From positions 2,604,001-2,668,000 of the forward strand of contig NZ_CP051682.1 of NCBI RefSeq assembly GCF_012849215.1: a stretch of 64,000 nt of DNA, read 5' to 3'. This document shows, piece by piece, positions 1 to 9,585 of this stretch; position 1 is the stretch's first letter, and each line of letters starts with the position of its first letter. This DNA is from Mucilaginibacter robiniae (GTDB lineage: Bacteria; Bacteroidota; Bacteroidia; Sphingobacteriales; Sphingobacteriaceae). The notes under the pieces are model-generated. The model was not told the origin of the DNA, ran no database searches, and saw only the letters and a program-made list of their open reading frames with translations. The translations under genes and the position numbers were made by a program.

Positions 1-1334
1 AAGTGTTTGCCATCAAAACCTACCCGGCATAGTTGACTAAAGTAAGGGTTTTCTGATTCACGACCTGTAGTCAGGAAGTACACTAAGCGATTTTTCTCAT
101 CTACCTTGAGTAGTTGGGTTACTAACCAGTTGCCTTTGGTAATTTGGTTTTTTAGTTTACCGGTTGAAGCATTGTACAAGTACAAGTGGCCCCAGTTATC
201 ACGTTCCGAGAACCAGATAATTTCGTTGGTTTTTTGCAGATAGCGCCAGTTAATGCTGCCCCAGCCCGACTCATACTGTGTAGGTATGGTTTCTTCAAAC
301 ACCTCACGCACAGTGCCAGTGGTGGCGTTGGCAATACGGAATTTTTCCTGCTTATGATCGCGTGAGGTAGATACGAAAGCTAATTGTGAAGCATCCGCGT
401 TCCAATCTATATCATCAAAAGTACCGCTGCTGGATATATCATCACTCAAGGTAGCGCGGTGCGGATCGGGCTGTACTTGCAATCGTACTACTTTGGGCTG
501 ATCTACATCAATAATTACGCGCTGAATCATGGCAATATTTTTATCGCCAGGTAGTGGATATTTCCAGCTGCGTAATTCTGGGTGCCCTACGTTAGTAGTA
601 ACCAAGTACATGTCGCCCACTTTGCGCTGATCTTGTTGAAAAGTAGCAATCTTTTTAGAATCAGGTGACCAACGCAATATAGCCCGGTCACTGTGCGACC
701 AGCCGGCATTATCAGTTGCATAGCCAAAATCTTTTACACCATCAGTAGTAAGTTGGGTTTGCTGATTAGTTTTAGTATCGCGTACCCACAAGTTATAATC
801 TTTAATAAAAGCCGCCCGTTTGCCATCAGGTGATAAAACTTCATTACCGGCACCACCACGTCTGCGTCCAAAGCCGGTTGCTGCTTCGTTGCTTGCCGGT
901 TCTGTATCTTCAGCTACTTGTTGAGTTTGCAGGTTGTATTTCCATGACTTACCTTCTGCCTGAAATTTCACAAACCGGTTATCAGATGAAAAGCTAATGG
1001 TTTGAAAAGGTAACATAGCTGCTTGGTAGCTTTTCCCTGTAGCTGTTGAAAGCGCCATAGCCAATTTTTGATGATCAAACGCTACAGTGCGCGTTTTTTT
1101 TACCGGATCAACCAAAATGTACTCGCTTCCTTGAGCGGTGAGATCACGATACCAAAAACGATCATTAGGTTGCCAATTGGGGCGTACGTTGGCATGATCA
1201 ATTAACGGTGCCGTGTTGTAGGTCATGAAACTTTCTGCATGTTCATAGTCCTTGGTGGTTAAAGTATTGCTCTGCTGAGCCTGTGCGCTCAGGGTAGTGG
1301 CTACAACCAAGGCCGGGAGTAAAATTTTATGCAT
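1..1334 (-). CDS. S9 family peptidase, dipeptidyl peptidase IV-like (partial)
   Basis: The reading frame is open from an ATG at 1334 to the left edge, about 444 codons, so the C-terminal half is missing. The start encodes a signal peptide (MHKILLPALVVATTLSAQAQ), giving a secreted or periplasmic protein. The visible part matches the N-terminal beta-propeller of DPP-IV-type serine peptidases: it reads LSPDGKRAAFIKDYNLWVRD and later RWSPDSKKIATFQQDQRKVG, repeats typical of this fold. The Ser-Asp-His catalytic domain would lie outside the window, so activity cannot be judged. Family members release N-terminal dipeptides from peptides. It is transcribed away from the SusC gene, with 875 bases between them. 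The family is fairly sure; substrate unknown. Confidence 0.85.
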   Translation of the reverse strand, partial: MHKILLPALVVATTLSAQAQQSNTLTTKDYEHAESFMTYNTAPLIDHANVRPNWQPNDRFWYRDLTAQGSEYILVDPVKKTRTVAFDHQKLAMALSTATGKSYQAAMLPFQTISFSSDNRFVKFQAEGKSWKYNLQTQQVAEDTEPASNEAATGFGRRRGGAGNEVLSPDGKRAAFIKDYNLWVRDTKTNQQTQLTTDGVKDFGYATDNAGWSHSDRAILRWSPDSKKIATFQQDQRKVGDMYLVTTNVGHPELRSWKYPLPGDKNIAMIQRVIIDVDQPKVVRLQVQPDPHRATLSDDISSSGTFDDIDWNADASQLAFVSTSRDHKQEKFRIANATTGTVREVFEETIPTQYESGWGSINWRYLQKTNEIIWFSERDNWGHLYLYNASTGKLKNQITKGNWLVTQLLKVDEKNRLVYFLTTGRESENPYFSQLCRVGFDGKH

Positions 1335-2209
1335 AGCTGGCCAAATATGTTATGAGTATTGGATATAGTACGTGTTTGAACAAAAAAATCAATAAACAAC
1401 AAAGTAACATTTTTAGAAAGTTATTTGCCCGTTATTGATAGTAAATTATTTGTTATAGCTAACCTGTACCATGAATGATCTGCTAATACTTGTACATATT
1501 AATCAAGCTGTATAAAATTTGAATGCTCTTATTGATAGTTTAAGCTTGACTAACCTAACGTGTAAAATCAACTAATTGAGTTTAGTTGATTTTTAAGTGT
1601 CAACTATACAGGTGTAGTTAAAATAATATCAACTTTAATAAATATTTACAAAGTTGTAATGTTCCTGATAGTTTTTTTGATATTATATATGCTATATAAT
1701 TCATTTTAACACGAAATATAGTAAATGGATTTAGCTGGAGTCACTTACCACTTCAAATTAGTAAGATGTATTTATAAGAGGTTATTGGGAGGTTTTATAA
1801 CAGAGTTCTTATAAACTGTTTAACTGAAAATAAATTTTGAGCGTTGGTTTAATAACAATTGCAATCGGTTGAAACATAGGCGTAGGCTATATTATAGGTT
1901 AGTCTTCGTAAAGGTGCCTATGTTTAGTATCTATTAATAAGAAAATTAATAACACACCGCAGCCTATAATAATTAAGCGAAGGAATTTATAATAACAAAA
2001 TATTGTGTTAAAGTACTCCTGCGTGCAACTATGATGAATGTTAGGTTTTATAGCTGATACTATTTTGCCTTTACACTCTAATTCCTACTTTCTTGTTCAA
2101 TAGAATAAAGAATACTATAGGCAATTATGTATTGCATAATGTTAAAATAGTATTATGCAGGCAGCGGAGTGCTCAACTACTTTTGAACTAATCAATTATA
2201 TAATAATTT
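1335..2209. other. Intergenic promoter region with inverted repeats
   Basis: This AT-rich gap separates the divergent peptidase and SusC genes, and I see no convincing gene in it. It holds a perfect 12-bp inverted repeat with a 6-nt spacer (arms 1564-1575 and 1582-1593, AAAATCAACTAA and its complement). A second, 10-bp inverted repeat has arms at 1872-1881 and 1916-1925 (AAACATAGGC and its complement). A TACTTTTG box at 2178-2185 fits the Bacteroidota -7 consensus and lies 24 bases before the SusC ATG, but there is no good -33 element. The repeats could be regulator binding sites for the polysaccharide locus; that is inference. Confidence 0.45.
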
Positions 2210-5200
2210 ATGGGAAAATTTCTACGAATAGCTATGCTGTTTGTGTGTTTTTTTGCTTGTATCAGGGCTTTTGCTCAAGATGCAGGTACGAGAATTACTG
2301 GAACAGTATCAGACGACAAAGGTGTTACTCTGCCTGGTGTAACCGTTAAGGTAACCGGCACCTCGAATGCAGTAGTAACCAACTTAGATGGTAAATACAC
2401 TATTACTGCCCCAGCCGGCGCAAAATCTTTAACCTACACTTTCGTAGGTATGGAAACGCATGTGGAAAATATTGCTGGCCGTACAGTAATTAATGCTACG
2501 CTTGGGCAATCCTCTAAAGCATTAAATGATGTAGTGGTGATTGGTTATGGTACCCAAAAAAGAGGCGACGTAAACGGTGCAATAGCTTCAGTAACAGCTA
2601 CGCAAATAGCCGACATTCCACAACCCAGTGTTGACCAGATGTTGCAAGGTAAAGCAGCCGGTGTAACGGTTACTCAAAACTCAGGTGCGCCGGGTAGTGC
2701 AACTTCAGTTCACATACGTGGTATTACTGCGTTTGGTAACAGCGAGCCGCTGTATGTAATTGATGGGGTGGAAAGATCAGGTTCTGCACCAACTGCTGTA
2801 TTGGGGAGGCCTGGTGGTGGTCAGGATGAAACCGGTGTGAGTGCATTAGCTACGCTGAACCCTGATGACATTGAATCTATCGACATTTTGAAAGATGCTT
2901 CAGCAACTGCCATTTATGGTAGCCGTGGCGCAAACGGTGTGGTAATCATCACGACCAAAAAAGGTAAAACCGGAACGCCAATTGTTACTTACGATGGTTT
3001 TGTAGGTATGCAGCAACAAGGCAAGTTTCTGGATATGATGAATTTGCAGCAATATGCTACTTTAGAAAACAGACTGGCTACTGCTTTCCGTATTCAACCT
3101 CGTGCTGAGTTTTCTGATCCAAGTGTTTTAGGCCCTGGTACCGATTGGCAAAAAGCTATTTTCCGTACCGCACTAGAGCAAAGCCATAATATTGCCGTTT
3201 CTGGCGCTAACAACAATACTGACTATTACGTTTCGGGAGGGTACTTTAAGCAAAATGGTACTATCATCGGTAGTAAATATGATCGTTATACTATCCGTAC
3301 TTCTGTTAACTCGCAAGCCAAATCATGGTTGAAACTGGGTACTAGCTTAGGTGCAAGCCGAAGCAACGAAAGTTCAGTAATTGGTAATAACTCGGGTGTA
3401 ATTTATTATGCTTTATTAGCTGCACCAGACCAAGCAGTTTATAATGCTGATGGTACTTATGCAGGTCCTCAAGAAGATGCGTCTGGTCAGCGTTTAGGTG
3501 GTCTTAATCCAGTTCAGCAAGCCTTAAGTATTACTAATAATACAGTTAGAAATAACGTAAACGGTAATCTTTATGCTGAAGTAAAATTCTTTAAAGATTT
3601 AAATTTACGATCAGAAGTTAGCGGTGATTTTAACTGGAACGATGCGCAAACCTTTAATCCAACTTATTCTTATGGTTCTCCGGGCAGCATTAATCCAATC
3701 AGTAATAATCTAGCTACTTTAAACCGCTTAATCAGTAACTCAAGTTACTGGAGCTGGAAAGAGTATTTCAACTATTCTCACACTTTTGGCAAGCATAGTG
3801 TTAGTGCATTGGCTGGTCGTGAGGTTTGGGAATCCAAATATGATAATGTTCCATTGTCAGGTTCAAACTTTGTGGCTGGTAATAACGTGCAAAGCATTGC
3901 CTTGGCTAATACAGTAGGTTCTACTATTGCTGAATCAAAAGGAACTACTACTATGGAGTCATATCTGGCTCGTGTAATTTATACTTTCAATAACCGGTAT
4001 AGCATTACGGCTAATATTCGTAGTGATAAAAGCTCAAACTTTGCAGAAGGCCACCAAGTAGGTTATTTTCCTGGTGTGGCTGTATCCTGGAGATTGTCTG
4101 ATGAACCGTTTTTATCTGGTATAAAATCATTTGCTGATAATATTAAAATCAGAGCCGGTTATGGTGAAGTAGGTAATTCTAACGTAGGTCAGTATGTATA
4201 TGGTGCCTCACTTAGAGCAGTAGCTACTGCATTCGGTACAGGCTTCCTGATTAATAATGTAGCTAACCCTAACTTAACCTGGCAGCATGCTAAGCAAACC
4301 GATTTAGGTGTTGACTTTACATTGTTGAATCGTATTGATGGATCGGTAGATTACTACAACAAAACATCAAGCAAATTCCTGTTCCAACAACCGCTTCCTT
4401 ATTTCTTGCTAGGTGGTCCAAACGAGTATGGTGATAACCCTGCTGGTATTAATCCTCCTTATATTAATGCTGGTCAAATTCGTAACCGTGGTATTGATAT
4501 TACTTTAAACAGCCGTAACATTGTTACTAAAAACTTTAAATGGTCAACTAGTTTAACGTTTAGCCATTACAACAATAAAGTAACCTCACTTAACGGTGCT
4601 CCTGAAATCAATACTTCAGTAACTACCAGCTATATTAGCATTGCACCTACCAAAACATCAGTAGGTTTCCCTGTAGGTGAATTTTACGGCTATAAAGTGC
4701 AGGGTGTAGTTAAAACTCAGGCACAATTACAATACTTGGCTGCTCACCCGCAAAACGTAACTGGTACTACTCCGCAAGCGGTTACTAATGATCCAAACGT
4801 GTCAAATTCTATTTGGTTGGGTGACTTACAGTATGTAGACGTAAATGGAGACGGTAAAGTAGATGCTAATGACCGTACACAATTAGGTAGTCCTAACCCA
4901 ACCTTTACTTATGGATTTACTAACACCTTTAACTACAAAGATTTTGATTTATCTATCTTCTTCTATGGTTCTTACGGTGGTAAAATCCTGAACGTGTTGG
5001 AATATCAAACTGCAGGTTTATCAAGTTTGTACCTGAACCAATTAGCATCAACCGCTAATTACTGGACACCAACCAACCCGAACTCCAATACGCCGGCACC
5101 ACGTGCCGGTATTGATAATCCGAACTTGGTAATGTCTAACCGGTTTTTAGAAAGTGCCTCTTTCCTGCGTTTGCAAAATGCTCGCATAGGTTACAACTTA

Positions 5201-5401
5201 CCAATAAGATGGGCTAAATATGCTAAACTAAGAACCTTAAAGGTGTACCTAAGTGGTCAAAACATATTCGTAATTTCTAAATACAAAGGTTTAGATCCGG
5301 AGGTAGGTTCATTGAATCAAAACCCTACCTTATCTAACGTTGATTTGGGCAGATATCCTATTCCTCGTGTATTAACCGTTGGCGTTAACGCATCATTTTA
5401 A
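2210..5401 (+). CDS. SusC/RagA-type TonB-linked outer membrane receptor
   Basis: This is an outer membrane TonB-dependent transporter of 1063 residues that would import oligosaccharides together with SusD. It has a signal peptide ending near AFAQ, then a carboxypeptidase-regulatory-like domain (GTVSDDKGVTLPGVTVKVTG, about residues 30-110). The TonB box follows as DVVVIGYGTQ, then a plug domain with the SusC pattern IYGSRGANGVVIITTKKGK, and a beta-barrel ending in a terminal Phe. It lacks the extra N-terminal STN domain of receptors that signal to anti-sigma factors, which fits control by the nearby AraC-type regulator. The SusD gene starts 18 bases after its stop. Neighbouring enzymes point to beta-mannan oligosaccharides; the substrate is inferred. 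Confidence 0.93.
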   Translation: MGKFLRIAMLFVCFFACIRAFAQDAGTRITGTVSDDKGVTLPGVTVKVTGTSNAVVTNLDGKYTITAPAGAKSLTYTFVGMETHVENIAGRTVINATLGQSSKALNDVVVIGYGTQKRGDVNGAIASVTATQIADIPQPSVDQMLQGKAAGVTVTQNSGAPGSATSVHIRGITAFGNSEPLYVIDGVERSGSAPTAVLGRPGGGQDETGVSALATLNPDDIESIDILKDASATAIYGSRGANGVVIITTKKGKTGTPIVTYDGFVGMQQQGKFLDMMNLQQYATLENRLATAFRIQPRAEFSDPSVLGPGTDWQKAIFRTALEQSHNIAVSGANNNTDYYVSGGYFKQNGTIIGSKYDRYTIRTSVNSQAKSWLKLGTSLGASRSNESSVIGNNSGVIYYALLAAPDQAVYNADGTYAGPQEDASGQRLGGLNPVQQALSITNNTVRNNVNGNLYAEVKFFKDLNLRSEVSGDFNWNDAQTFNPTYSYGSPGSINPISNNLATLNRLISNSSYWSWKEYFNYSHTFGKHSVSALAGREVWESKYDNVPLSGSNFVAGNNVQSIALANTVGSTIAESKGTTTMESYLARVIYTFNNRYSITANIRSDKSSNFAEGHQVGYFPGVAVSWRLSDEPFLSGIKSFADNIKIRAGYGEVGNSNVGQYVYGASLRAVATAFGTGFLINNVANPNLTWQHAKQTDLGVDFTLLNRIDGSVDYYNKTSSKFLFQQPLPYFLLGGPNEYGDNPAGINPPYINAGQIRNRGIDITLNSRNIVTKNFKWSTSLTFSHYNNKVTSLNGAPEINTSVTTSYISIAPTKTSVGFPVGEFYGYKVQGVVKTQAQLQYLAAHPQNVTGTTPQAVTNDPNVSNSIWLGDLQYVDVNGDGKVDANDRTQLGSPNPTFTYGFTNTFNYKDFDLSIFFYGSYGGKILNVLEYQTAGLSSLYLNQLASTANYWTPTNPNSNTPAPRAGIDNPNLVMSNRFLESASFLRLQNARIGYNLPIRWAKYAKLRTLKVYLSGQNIFVISKYKGLDPEVGSLNQNPTLSNVDLGRYPIPRVLTVGVNASF

Positions 5402-5419
5402 TCCTTTAGATTTTTCAAT

Positions 5420-7039
5420 ATGAAACAATATATAAAATATTTATTCAGCATGGCAGCTGTTGTGGGTATCACAGCTACCGGTTGTAAAAAAGAGTTTTTT
5501 AATCGTACGCCTGAATCGGGTGTTACTGTAGGTAACTATTACCAAACCGAAGATCAGGTAAGAGCCAGTACTAACGGATTATATGGTTCACCTTGGTTTG
5601 GTTGGAATAATAAAGCTGGTTGGGCTATTACTGAATTAGCCGGCGGTAATGGTCGTACGTACTCATCAGATGTGGTAGCATTTTTAAACTTAAACGTTTC
5701 CAATACTAACCCTGAAATACTTGCTGCCTGGGATTCACCTTTTACCGTTATCGCGCAAGCTAATGGTATATTAACCAATTTACCCACTACGGTACCATCT
5801 TCGGTATCAAAAACTGCGGTAAACAATGCTTTGGGCGAAGCGCATTTGATGCGAGCTGCCGCTTACTTTTATCTGGTAAGAGTATTTGGTAATGTGCCCC
5901 TCATTGAAAACCCGTTAGATTATGTAGGCAACTTTCAAAGCGTATATCCTAACCCGGTAACTGATGTTTATAAATTCATGGTACGTGATCTTCAATTTGC
6001 TGAAGCTAACTGCTCTGCTAGTGTTGCCACTACAGGCCATGGTTCAAGCGGTTCAGCATCGGCATTATTGGCTAAAGTGTATTTGTACATGCAGGATTAT
6101 GCCAATGCTCGTAAAGAAGCTGAGAAAGTAATTGCCAGCGGCGAATTCTCCTTGTTGCCAAACTTTGGTGATCTTTTCCTGACAGCCAATAATAATAACA
6201 AAGAATCTATTTTGGCTATGCAGTGGATTTATAATGGTGGTTACGATTATGGTAACACTATCCAAGCATCATGGGCATTCAGTAGTGCTATCACACAAAC
6301 TGGTGATGGCTACGGTGTGTTAGCGCCATCGTTTGACTTGCAAAGCGCTTTTGCAGCAGAAGGCTCAGACACTACTCGCCGCCATGCTACTTACATGGTA
6401 GGCGGAAGCTATTATCCTGAACTTAATAAAGCTGGTGGAGGTTATACTTTGCCTTTCAATGCCAGTTCGGCAGGCACACATGCTCAAGCTAAAAAGTATG
6501 TAGTAGGCTCGCCAGCTGATAACGGTGGTAAAAGTGCCGCTCAGGCATCTGGTAATAATACCTACATTATGCGTTATGCTGATGTTTTGTTGATTGAAGC
6601 TGAGGCCATATTAGGTCAGGAAGCTGGTGTTAGTGCAGGTAAAGGTATTCCTTTAACTGCCAGCACATCTAACGCTACAGCATTGCAATACTTTAATGCG
6701 GTTAGAACACGCGCTCATATTCCAAGTGTAACTAAGTTTACTTATAGTGATTTGTTATTGGAACGCCGTTGCGAGTTTGCATTAGAACAAGATTACTGGT
6801 TTGATTTGGGCCGTATTGATGGATACAATGTTACTTCGCATCCGGTAGCTACAGCTATCATCAATAATCAGGAAAGGGGTGACTCAAGTGGTGGTACTTC
6901 TCCTTATTATCGTGATTATACCATCTATAGCAAAAAGGCAACTATAACCGATGCGTTATTCTTGTTCCCAATTCCGGTAAGCGAAACTACGTCTGATCCA
7001 AACCTGTTAAAGGCACCGGTTCCATACACATTTAAATAA
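5420..7039 (+). CDS. SusD/RagB-type glycan-binding lipoprotein
   Basis: This is the surface lipoprotein partner of the preceding SusC; SusD proteins form a lid over the SusC barrel and bind glycan. The lipobox is ITATGC at about residues 17-22. The SusD N-terminal signature follows (FFNRTPESGVTVGNYYQTED), then the TPR-like helical region (EAHLMRAAAYFYLVRVFGNVPL) and the C-terminal SusD domain with NNTYIMRYADVLLIEAEAIL and LLLERRCEFALEQDYWFDL. Its 539 residues are typical for the family. It is in one transcription unit with SusC and with the lipoprotein gene 17 bases downstream. Confidence 0.93.
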   Translation: MKQYIKYLFSMAAVVGITATGCKKEFFNRTPESGVTVGNYYQTEDQVRASTNGLYGSPWFGWNNKAGWAITELAGGNGRTYSSDVVAFLNLNVSNTNPEILAAWDSPFTVIAQANGILTNLPTTVPSSVSKTAVNNALGEAHLMRAAAYFYLVRVFGNVPLIENPLDYVGNFQSVYPNPVTDVYKFMVRDLQFAEANCSASVATTGHGSSGSASALLAKVYLYMQDYANARKEAEKVIASGEFSLLPNFGDLFLTANNNNKESILAMQWIYNGGYDYGNTIQASWAFSSAITQTGDGYGVLAPSFDLQSAFAAEGSDTTRRHATYMVGGSYYPELNKAGGGYTLPFNASSAGTHAQAKKYVVGSPADNGGKSAAQASGNNTYIMRYADVLLIEAEAILGQEAGVSAGKGIPLTASTSNATALQYFNAVRTRAHIPSVTKFTYSDLLLERRCEFALEQDYWFDLGRIDGYNVTSHPVATAIINNQERGDSSGGTSPYYRDYTIYSKKATITDALFLFPIPVSETTSDPNLLKAPVPYTFK

Positions 7040-7056
7040 GACATTAAGTAAGTAAT

Positions 7057-8322
7057 ATGAAACAGACTAACAACTTAATAAAATACCTATTATCAGCAGT
7101 TCTGCTGGTAATAGGCTTCTCGTCCTGTAAAAAGGATAGTAACGGGCAGTTGGAGGGTAGTAAAGGAACGCCAACCATCAGCAGCGTACGTACCATCAGC
7201 AAATCAGTAGTTGATTCTTCAAAAACTGAAACTTATACGACTATTGCTAGTAACGGTACTTCTTCTTCCACCACCGTCTCTAACTATAACCCGCAAATAT
7301 CAGCGTTTGATTCTACAACCACTACTGGTAAGCTGGGTAACTACTATGCAGCTATGGGGGATCATTTAGGTAGCGCAACCAAGGTCATGATTAATAATGT
7401 ATCTATCCCATTTAACCGAGCTTTGAATTCTGATAATTCAGTAATATTCAACATACCAAGCAGTATTCCTTATGTACAGCCGCAGCCTAATACGTTAACT
7501 ATTGTTACTTTATATGGAACGGTGACTTACAGTTTTACTACATTGCCACCAGCGCCAAGTATTTCTGCAGCATCAGATTATAATTTTACATCAGGTACAA
7601 AAATTACCCTTAAGGGTACTGGCTTCAGTGCAGTAACAGCCATAAAGCTTAGAGCAAGCAATGAGGCCGTAACTATAGTGACTAAAGCTGATACGCAGTT
7701 GGTAGTTACTATGCCTAAGAGTACCGCTACCAGATCAACTTTGTTGTTTACTTACACTTCTGGTTCTAGTACAGTACAAACAGCTTCAGGACAAGAGTTT
7801 GTTAACATAGATTTGGCTTATTCAATTTTTACAAACGGTCAATACCAAAATAACTGGACAAATAATTCTTGGGCAAATCCATCAGGAGCAACACCAACTG
7901 CACCTTCTATATCAGGTCAGGGTTCATTTGTGGCTACCTATCCTGCAGGTGGATGGCAAATTGAAGGCTTCGCTAATTATTCAGGAGGCTTTAAATATGA
8001 TGCTTCTTACAAATACTTAACTTTCTGGGTAAAAGGTGGAACGGTAGATCACACGCTGGTATTGGTTGGTGACCAAATGGCTGGCGGAGATGCGCAGGTG
8101 CAAAATGCTAATGCTTATGCAGCTCAGTTGATTAAAGTGCCAGCGAAAGTTTGGACCTACTTCAAAATCCCGTTAACTACTTCACAAAGTTCAACTAACG
8201 TAAATCAATTGAACTATTGGGCTAAAGGAAATACAGCAACTACATTGCGTTTCTTCCTGATGGGGCAATCTGGCGATGTTAATGAAACCTACTACTTTGA
8301 TGAAGTGATGTTTGTGAAATAA
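7057..8322 (+). CDS. IPT/TIG-domain surface glycan-binding lipoprotein
   Basis: This 421-residue lipoprotein has a signal peptide with lipobox GFSSC followed by KKDSNGQ. The N-terminal half contains Ig-like IPT/TIG material, for example ITLKGTGFSAVTAIKLRASN near residue 190. The C-terminal half looks like a jelly-roll ligand-binding module with aromatic residues (KYLTFWVKGGTVDHTLVLVG; YYFDEVMFVK at the end). The third position after susC and susD is the usual place of a surface glycan-binding protein (SusE/SusF or SGBP-B analogue), which holds the polysaccharide at the cell surface without hydrolysing it. No catalytic motif is visible. A strong terminator follows at 8345-8373. The mannan specificity is inferred from the locus. 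Confidence 0.8.
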   Translation: MKQTNNLIKYLLSAVLLVIGFSSCKKDSNGQLEGSKGTPTISSVRTISKSVVDSSKTETYTTIASNGTSSSTTVSNYNPQISAFDSTTTTGKLGNYYAAMGDHLGSATKVMINNVSIPFNRALNSDNSVIFNIPSSIPYVQPQPNTLTIVTLYGTVTYSFTTLPPAPSISAASDYNFTSGTKITLKGTGFSAVTAIKLRASNEAVTIVTKADTQLVVTMPKSTATRSTLLFTYTSGSSTVQTASGQEFVNIDLAYSIFTNGQYQNNWTNNSWANPSGATPTAPSISGQGSFVATYPAGGWQIEGFANYSGGFKYDASYKYLTFWVKGGTVDHTLVLVGDQMAGGDAQVQNANAYAAQLIKVPAKVWTYFKIPLTTSQSSTNVNQLNYWAKGNTATTLRFFLMGQSGDVNETYYFDEVMFVK

Positions 8323-8344
8323 AGCTTATTCATATCTTGTAAAT

Positions 8345-8373
8345 AAAAGCCATCCTGTACTAGGATGGCTTTT
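8345..8373 (+). terminator. Rho-independent terminator of the SusCD operon
   Basis: A perfect 12-bp stem (arms 8345-8356 and 8362-8373, AAAAGCCATCCT and its complement) closes a 5-nt loop and runs into a T-rich tract. It ends the susC-susD-lipoprotein unit 22 bases after the last stop codon. Confidence 0.9.
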
Positions 8374-8448
8374 ATTTTTATATGGCTTAATAGAATAATT
8401 CCAGCTAGTATAAAGTATGGCGTATAGCCATGTTTTTCTATGAATTAG

Positions 8449-8478
8449 TTTGATAAATTAGCAATATTGTTAAATTTG
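8449..8478 (+). promoter_or_regulatory. Bacteroidota-type promoter of the AraC regulator gene
   Basis: TTTG at 8449-8452 and TAAATTTG at 8471-8478 are separated by 18 bases, which fits the -33 TTTG / -7 TAnnTTTG consensus of the Bacteroidota primary sigma factor. The regulator ATG follows 44 bases later. It suggests expression independent of the upstream operon. Confidence 0.65.
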
Positions 8479-8522
8479 TATCATAGTCGGGTAAACACCT
8501 GCTAACCAATTATTGCCTTCCC

Positions 8523-9398
8523 ATGAACGCAAATGTGATGCATGAAATTACGCCGCTTACACCCGGCGATTGTTTTACTATTTTCTCGAGAGTTAAGCAG
8601 AAATTTGATTTTCCGCTGCATTATCATGATGAGTATGAATTGAACCTGATTGTAAATGCACCGGGTGCGCGGCGCATTGTAGGCGGCCACATGGAAGTAA
8701 TTGAGGATTTGGAGTTGGTGTTGGTAGGGCCTAATTTATACCATGCCTGGATGACGCATCAGTGCCAGAGTGAGGCTATTACCGAAGTAACTATACAGTT
8801 TCACCATGACTTATTTGATGAGAAACTCTTGAGGCGAAATCAATTAGGGTTTGTTAAAAACATGCTTGATCGTTCACAGCGTGGAGTGGCATTTTCGCGT
8901 GAAACCATACAGGTTATTAAAGATCGAATTATTTCTTTGAGTCAAAAAAGCGGCTTTGATTCAGTGCTGGAATTAATGTCTATACTGCATGATTTATCCA
9001 TATCACGTAATATTAAAACACTTTCAGAACCTTTCTTTGCTAACGAAAAGCCTACTTACAATAGCCGTCGTATTGAAAAGGTATTTGAATATATGAATGC
9101 TAATTATAGCAAGCATATTACCTTGGCCGAAGTGGCTAAAATTGCCAATATGCCTGAAGCTTCATTTAGTCGTTTTATAAAAAAGAGAACTAATAAAACC
9201 TTTATTGATAGCTTAAATGAAATTCGCTTAGGCCATGCTTCCCGAATGCTGATTGACACCACTTATACTGTGGCTGAAATTGCTTATAAGTGCGGTTTTA
9301 ATAATATTTCAAACTTTAATAGATTGTTCAAGCGCAAAAAGCTATGCATTCCTAAAGAGTTTAGAGAAACTTACATAGGTAGCCGAATTTTTATATAA
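8523..9398 (+). CDS. AraC family transcriptional regulator
   Basis: This cytoplasmic DNA-binding regulator has 291 residues. The N-terminal part is a cupin-like sensing domain with FPLHYHDEYELNLI (about residues 29-42). The C-terminal 100 residues carry the two helix-turn-helix motifs of the AraC family: HITLAEVAKIANMPEASFSR, then TVAEIAYKCGFNNISNFNRL with the typical GFNNISNFNR signature. It sits between the susCD operon and the catabolic genes, is transcribed in the same direction and has its own promoter. It is the only regulator visible in the mannan locus. The inducer is probably a mannan-derived sugar, which is inference. Confidence 0.9.
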   Translation: MNANVMHEITPLTPGDCFTIFSRVKQKFDFPLHYHDEYELNLIVNAPGARRIVGGHMEVIEDLELVLVGPNLYHAWMTHQCQSEAITEVTIQFHHDLFDEKLLRRNQLGFVKNMLDRSQRGVAFSRETIQVIKDRIISLSQKSGFDSVLELMSILHDLSISRNIKTLSEPFFANEKPTYNSRRIEKVFEYMNANYSKHITLAEVAKIANMPEASFSRFIKKRTNKTFIDSLNEIRLGHASRMLIDTTYTVAEIAYKCGFNNISNFNRLFKRKKLCIPKEFRETYIGSRIFI

Positions 9399-9461
9399 AC
9401 CACCTTACTGTAATGTCTTATTAAAGTGTAATTACATAGCTTTTAGTTAAAATAGTATTAG

Positions 9462-9489
9462 TTTGTTGCTGTTTGAGAAAATATATTTG
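9462..9489 (+). promoter_or_regulatory. Candidate promoter for the mannan catabolic operon
   Basis: TATATTTG at 9482-9489 fits the -7 consensus, and TTTG at 9462-9465 lies 16 bases before it, a little short of the usual spacing. It is in the 187-base gap between the AraC gene and the symporter gene, the likely start of the 9586-19453 transcription unit. Confidence 0.5.
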
Positions 9490-9585
9490 AGCTATCAATT
9501 ATAAGCACCTTTTGGTAGATGATTTATCCGGCTACTCATTAATAAGCCCGTGTTGTAAATAAATTATCCTTGCTGAAAATTTAGT

